From Aphis gossypii (taxonomy: Eukaryota; Arthropoda; Insecta; Hemiptera; Aphididae), in NCBI RefSeq assembly GCF_020184175.1, contig NC_065531.1, positions 61,830,806 to 61,894,805 of the forward strand: DNA of 64,000 bases, read 5' to 3'. Positions 61,901 through 64,000 of the stretch are shown piece by piece (position 1 is the first letter of the stretch; every line of letters begins with the position of its first letter). Both the position numbers and the translations under genes were made by a program. Below the pieces are notes generated by a model. The model did not search any database and was not told the DNA's origin. It was given only the letters and a program-made list of their open reading frames with translations.

Positions 61901-63548
61901 AGTTTTATTCAAAATCTTTTAACATTTAAAAAATTATTTTTTTATTGTTTCCAGTCATAATTAAACCAAAAAATTGTTTATATCATGTTATCGTTATAAT
62001 TTTAATAAGATTTTACTTTTTTGAATAATGATATACATTTTTTATTTGTAATCCTCAGTAGAATATTTCTTGGGGTATTTTGATACATAAAAATCTAATT
62101 TTAGATGAGTAATTTATTAAACGTTGAAATTAGCAGAATGGAGTGGAACCAGGATACTCCACAAAATGTTAATCTACTACTCTGCTCACTTAAACTTTAC
62201 ATATTCATAACTTATGATCTACTCTCTATATAAATTTAGATAAATTGAAAAAATGTATGTTGTCATTAAAAAAAGTAGAAACTTTATGTCAACTGAAAAT
62301 AATGTACCTTTAATAAACATTTTCAAAAAAGTAATAAATTTTGAAATAATCAGTGTTGTTCGAAAAAGAATAAATAAGAATCATATAGTACAGATGGTAA
62401 ATCCATGGCACACAAAAAGATTTTAAGGGCACTCGAAAAATTAAAATATTTTTACTATATAGGTAATATATAATAGATAAAAATATTTAAACATATGTTT
62501 TTTATTGGTCAAATGGTCAATATTGAATAAAATATACAGAGTGATTTTTTTATCAAACAACACTCATTATTTCAAAAAATATTGACTTTTTTCAAATATT
62601 TATTTTTTCAAAATTTAAGATCCTTACTACTCTAGAATTGTAGAACTCTTCCCTATTTTCACCCTTATGTTTATATAAGGATTAGGTAAACCGTTATCAA
62701 CTTTTGATTTTCAAATGACAACCTTTACAAATATTATCACCATTCTCCGCTACACCATGGGGTCGACAATATCGAATTCATTAGGTACTATTATAGCTAC
62801 TGGATTTTATAAATAAAAATCCCAGATATGACGATGCTAATTAGTATTGATGTATAACACCTAAAACCTAAAACCAACCAACTTTGAGCAGCTATGACTC
62901 GCTGACGGATCAACGAAAGTTAAAAATTTTAACATGAAAATTCATGAAAAAAATTGGTTTTATTATATTAATGAAATTATTAATATAAGTTGCCATTTGA
63001 AAATCAAAAGTTGATAGTTTTTTAACTATTAAATATAAAAGTGAAAAAATTTAAATTGTATATAGTTTTATAAAAACATGTACCTAGAAATTTGGAAAAA
63101 AATCTATACTTTTTGAAATAATGAGGATTGTTTGATAAAAAAAAATCGCTCTGTATATATTTTTCATGACATGCTTGAAAAAGGTAATTTTTGGCACCTA
63201 GTATTCATCAAAAGGTTTGCCACCTGATAGAGTATAATATTAAATAAAAATAATTAACTTACTCCTCAGTAGTTTGGACTTTGATGTGAGTATTGTCTTC
63301 ATTGTCAAATACAATTTCATCATCAAAATTGTATGATAACTCCAATAACATTTGTACCTCATCATTGGTGAGACTTTTAGTATCTCTACAAAAATTTTGA
63401 TTTATATTTAGAACCAAACATCATAATTATTGATAGTTAACACATAAATTACCTTTTAAAATCATTGACATTTTTTTGATAACTTGTATTTTTATCCAAT
63501 TTAATCTTTTTATTGACATGCTTTATTGAGTTAATTTTGTTGATGGAC
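42752..63548 (-). CDS. TTF2/lodestar-like SNF2 ATPase, about 40 exons, 5' end missing
   Basis: SNF2-family DNA-dependent ATPase. In TTF2/lodestar it strips RNA polymerase II transcripts from DNA. ATPase exons in order of transcription: 46790-46590, 46512-46402, 46255-46044, 45979-45773, 44557-44352, 44281-44187, 44044-43887, 43812-43567, 43467-43255, 43057-42752. They align block by block with human TTF2 as I remember it (WRESQKPRGGIL, DDMGLGKT, DEAH, QASDRVYRVGQ). Upstream exons are small and acidic and give roughly 1280 residues before the ATPase core. The whole visible part is about 1930 residues, while human TTF2 is near 1160. Splice phases agree throughout except at 60469-60345 (frameshift) and one uncertain donor near 47768. 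I am sure of the family and less sure that every N-terminal exon is used. Confidence 0.88.
44558..45772 (-). other. Intron in ATPase gene, with two repeats
   Basis: About 1.2 kb between HPFDDWD and VWKRW. Holds a dispersed repeat near 44690-44785 (similar sequence at about 48440-48530 and 56945-56990) and a small inverted-repeat element at 45560-45701. No exon seen. Confidence 0.6.
45560..45701. mobile_element. 142-bp MITE-like element
   Basis: Ends TGTCCAGTAAGAGAACGCG and, on the other strand, TATCCAGTGAGAGAATGTG, imperfect inverted repeats of about 19 bases. The interior is GC-richer than its surroundings and has a further inverted pair (AAACCGGTTTTC and AAAACCGATTTT). No protein. Target duplication not clear. 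Confidence 0.5.
45773..46790 (-). CDS. ATPase gene exons: SNF2 N lobe
   Basis: Exon 46790-46590 carries the region before motif I (MPHQKHAIAWLIWRESQKPR). Exon 46512-46402 has the Walker A motif DDMGLGKT. Exon 46255-46044 has motif Ia (GGTLIVCPASLLSQWQNE) and DVVMTSYSIIMWD. Exon 45979-45773 has motif II, DEAH in RRIILDEAHQIRN, and motif III, WAITGTPIHN, and ends HPFDDWD. The catalytic residues are intact, so the protein should hydrolyse ATP. The DEAH box and these spacings fit the TTF2/lodestar branch. Confidence 0.93.
46867..50161 (-). CDS. ATPase gene exons: linker region before the core
   Basis: Exons 50161-50030 (ends DSSIDNC across the junction), 48273-48084 (SLIYSPSRDHQYAK), 48017-47768 (starts ILSTSMSKKQISRD), 47375-47157 (starts KFNEQKNLEDSNKSH) and 47067-46876. 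They read as Ser, Asn, Asp, Glu and Lys-rich low-complexity protein with no named domain. Two borders are uncertain. Exon 48017 needs a phase-1 donor and ACTT|GTACAG at 47768 is the best I see. The last exon may end at 46876 (G|GTGAAA) or 46867 (G|GCAATA, a GC donor); both keep frame. Introns 48274-50029 and 47376-47767 show no gene. Confidence 0.7.
48274..50029 (-). other. 1.75-kb intron of ATPase gene
   Basis: AT-rich. Contains a dispersed repeat at about 48440-48530 (AACAATTCTGAGAGGAGACA and following) also seen near 44690 and 56945. No exon recognised. Confidence 0.5.
50340..50654. mobile_element. Non-autonomous hAT-like element with target duplication
   Basis: Left end CAGCGGTTCCCAACC, right end reads CAGTTGTTCCCAACC on the minus strand. 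Flanks GGTTATAC (50332-50339) and GGTTATAT (50655-50662) match at 7 of 8 positions, the target duplication length of hAT transposons. About 315 bp, no transposase. Confidence 0.8.
52160..52723. mobile_element. Foldback (long inverted repeat) element
   Basis: The left arm begins AGGACATTATACCCACATG and continues through GTCCCTGTCTTACTA and AGCAAATTTGCGTTTCACAG. The right arm is its inverted copy (AGGACGTTATATCCACATC on the minus strand; AGCAAATTTGCATTTCACAG). Together the arms exceed 100 bp per side. No protein. Likely a non-autonomous DNA element. Confidence 0.7.
53115..53446 (-). CDS. ATPase gene exons: 25-nt microexon and following exon
   Basis: Microexon 53446-53422 encodes SSPFNSSD, with CAG acceptor and GTAAGT donor, phase 2 in and phase 0 out. 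Exon 53344-53115 starts PKRILESSNNDSEHSDDS and contains LGFMPSGRDLVKYGIE. Both join in frame with their neighbours. The Ser/Asp/Glu-rich content resembles casein kinase 2 type substrates, which is only a compositional remark. Confidence 0.7.
53886..56073 (-). CDS. ATPase gene exons of duplicated block, copy 1
   Basis: In order of transcription: A 56073-55879, B 55745-55575, C 55365-55255, D 55180-55055, E 54992-54867, H 54450-54397, K 54337-54197, I 54129-54052, J 53978-53886. Each begins with one base and ends with two bases of a split codon, so each is a multiple of three and can be gained or lost without a frameshift. The protein is acidic: VIKQTIEDIIVSLDSSN in A, DLENILEPVDDLC in B, ILDDDNDDISICNEE in E, FINENDLLEVTRHTSF in I. 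No known domain; probably a disordered N-terminal region of the ATPase. Confidence 0.72.
54552..54712. mobile_element. Pogo-like MITE in copy 1 intron
   Basis: Left end TACAGTCAAGTCTTGATTAA, then CTCAAAC; right end TTTGAGTTATCCACACTCCA, then CTGTA. These are imperfect inverted repeats of about 24 bases with TA at each edge. 161 bp, no transposase. The same insertion sits at the matching place in copy 2. Confidence 0.75.
55441..55527 (-). pseudogene. Dead exon in copy 1 (no splice donor)
   Basis: Good acceptor (TTATAATAG) and a phase-2 frame reading DICTESIFENNLIIESKRA, like its neighbours, but the frame meets TGA with no GT donor in reach. Splicing B directly to C keeps frame. The same defect is in copy 2, so the exon died before the duplication, or conversion spread the defect. 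Confidence 0.55.
56252..56889 (-). CDS. ATPase gene exons between the two duplicated blocks
   Basis: Exon 56889-56824 (NFQTLNTGDQYNSNMFYFG) and exon 56359-56252 (CRDVSFHTFHSVDCYEMNN). Both are phase 2 to phase 2 with GT-AG borders and link exon J of copy 2 (a Trp codon across the junction) to exon A of copy 1. A decayed relative of exon 56359-56252 seems to lie at about 61640-61720. The intron 56360-56823 has no other feature. Confidence 0.65.
56890..59238 (-). other. 2.35-kb intron of ATPase gene
   Basis: AT-rich. Holds a dispersed repeat at about 56945-56990, a (TAT)n microsatellite at 58906-58933, and at 59018-59038 a 21-bp fragment matching the end of exon C (55256-55276). No usable exon recognised. 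Confidence 0.55.
58906..58933. repeat. (TAT)n microsatellite
   Basis: About nine tandem TAT units in the intron between the two duplicated blocks. Confidence 0.8.
59239..61468 (-). CDS. ATPase gene exons of duplicated block, copy 2
   Basis: In order of transcription: A 61468-61355, B 61220-61050, C 60840-60730, D 60655-60530, E 60469-60345 (frameshifted), F 59970-59887 (TIIQEEQLIKVNKHEDCQNN), G 59814-59710 (VPNIIDDMIDVHFQDDSHS), H 59640-59542 (EYYNKYLNDEIGLADDDDTS), I 59482-59405, J 59331-59239. All but E are phase 2 to phase 2. F and G have no partner in copy 1, and copy 1 exon K has no partner here. Exon A is 114 nt against 195 in copy 1. Skipping E restores the frame. Confidence 0.68.
60032..60190. 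mobile_element. Pogo-like MITE in copy 2 intron
   Basis: Ortholog by duplication of the element at 54552-54712, with the same ends and a few differences, so it was inserted before the block was duplicated. Confidence 0.75.
60345..60469 (-). pseudogene. Frameshifted exon E in copy 2
   Basis: 125 nt, while its partner 54992-54867 is 126 nt. One base is missing in a T-run (plus strand GTTTTTC here, GTTTCTTC in copy 1), so the end reads NEKQSVK instead of NEETKCE and the exit phase becomes 1 while the next exon needs 2. Either the exon is skipped, or the reading frame is broken, or it is a sequencing error. Confidence 0.7.
60916..61002 (-). pseudogene. Dead exon in copy 2 (no splice donor)
   Basis: Identical in sequence to the dead exon at 55441-55527: acceptor present, donor missing. 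It lies within the 404-bp identical tract. Confidence 0.55.
61469..63262 (-). other. 1.8-kb intron of ATPase gene
   Basis: AT-rich. Includes the decayed right end of the duplicated block (to about 61720) and a 621-bp foldback element (62535-63155). No exon seen. Confidence 0.55.
62535..63155. mobile_element. Foldback element, TACAGRGTG family
   Basis: Inverted arms of about 50 bp at the ends: TACAGAGTGATTTTTTTATC, then AAACAACACTCATTATTTCA, matched on the minus strand by TACAGAGCGATTTTTTTTTA, then TCAAACAATCCTCATTATTTCA. A second inverted pair lies inside (ATCAACTTTTGATTTTCAAA near 62696 and its inverse near 62996). Shares its first bases with 9514-9930 and 12026-12721. Confidence 0.75.
63263..63548 (-). 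CDS. ATPase gene: first two exons visible
   Basis: Exon 63548-63453 (SINKINSIKHVNKKIKLDKN) and exon 63385-63263 (DTKSLTNDEVQMLLELSYNF, then FDDEIVFDNED). Both are phase 2 to phase 2 with GT-AG borders and join in frame to each other and to exon A of copy 2. The gene start was not found; an exon with a phase-2 donor must lie upstream, probably outside the window. Confidence 0.65.
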
Positions 63549-64000
63549 CTTTAAAAATTAATTTTACAATGATATTAATCTTAATTATACTTTTTTTAAT
63601 GATAGTTACTTGACATATTTTTTTTATTATATTATACGGTTTTGGGTTAATATGAATGAAATTTCATTATTATACTATTAACAACTTTTAGGAATAAAAA
63701 TAGATATTCTATTTTTGGTGTATGACCAAAGCTTAGATTTATAGAACTAAAATTAAGTAAAATATACCTGGCAAAGAAAATTGTAAATAGTAAAATAAAA
63801 AAATTGATTTTTCATATCAATTATATTTTTAGGTAATTTTTAACATACCTTATAAAACTATAACTTATGAAAAACATAAAAGAAATCTTTTATGCGCAAA
63901 TTAACAGAAACAGTAGGAAAACAAGACAAATACTACTAAAAATCTAAAATGATGCAACATAAAATTTTATACTTTGAATCCTTATTATATAATATATATA
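63549..64000 (-). other. Upstream intron of ATPase gene, no clear exon
   Basis: AT-rich. A short open stretch ending FLCQ with a GT donor near 63768 was seen, but its phase does not fit the next exon. Nothing firm. Confidence 0.4.

Noticed and set aside
63768..63815. Possible first exon starting ATG and ending FLCQ before a GT donor
   Set aside because: Exit phase 0 does not fit the phase-2 entry of exon 63548; the sequence is A/T-run driven.

Overview
This is an AT-rich animal nuclear sequence with long introns, almost certainly from an insect. Two multi-exon genes converge tail to tail. The layout of the first gene, Slit with seven EGF repeats of which one follows the laminin-G domain, is the insect arrangement. 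A hemipteran such as an aphid is my guess from the AT-rich introns and the many small inverted-repeat elements; that guess is not proven here. There are no bacterial operons, CRISPR arrays or rRNA genes, and I found no tRNA gene.

Plus strand, 1235-35698: slit, the secreted axon-guidance ligand of Robo receptors. I could place 30 coding exons, all with GT-AG borders and matching phases, about 1370 residues. The 5' end (signal peptide, first LRR N-cap and first repeats) lies outside the window. Order: end of LRR domain D1, then D2, D3, D4, six EGF repeats, laminin G, a very acidic linker, EGF7 and a C-terminal cystine knot. The first intron in the window is about 20.6 kb and is the likely home of regulatory DNA and of several small transposons.

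The slit stop codon is TGA followed by CTA, a known leaky context. The same frame stays open for 96 further codons with coding-like base periodicity and ends in a hydrophobic tail. GC content collapses right after the second stop. This suggests a readthrough isoform of Slit with a membrane-anchored or GPI-type C terminus, and it is the finding I rate highest.

35990-42751 is the slit 3' region plus intergenic DNA: AT-rich, with microsatellites and small hairpins and no convincing gene.

Minus strand, 63548 down to 42752: an SNF2-family ATPase of the TTF2/lodestar (transcription termination factor 2) type. About 40 exons are visible and the 5' end is outside the window. The ATPase core (46790-42752) has all the expected motifs. 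The region upstream of it codes for over 1200 residues of acidic, low-complexity protein in many small exons, nearly all phase 2 at both ends. A block of these exons is duplicated (about 53690-56250 and 59044-61660). The two copies differ by lost exons, a shortened exon, a frameshifted exon and a shared dead exon, yet share a tract of about 404 identical bases that points to gene conversion. Introns hold hAT-like, pogo-like and foldback elements.
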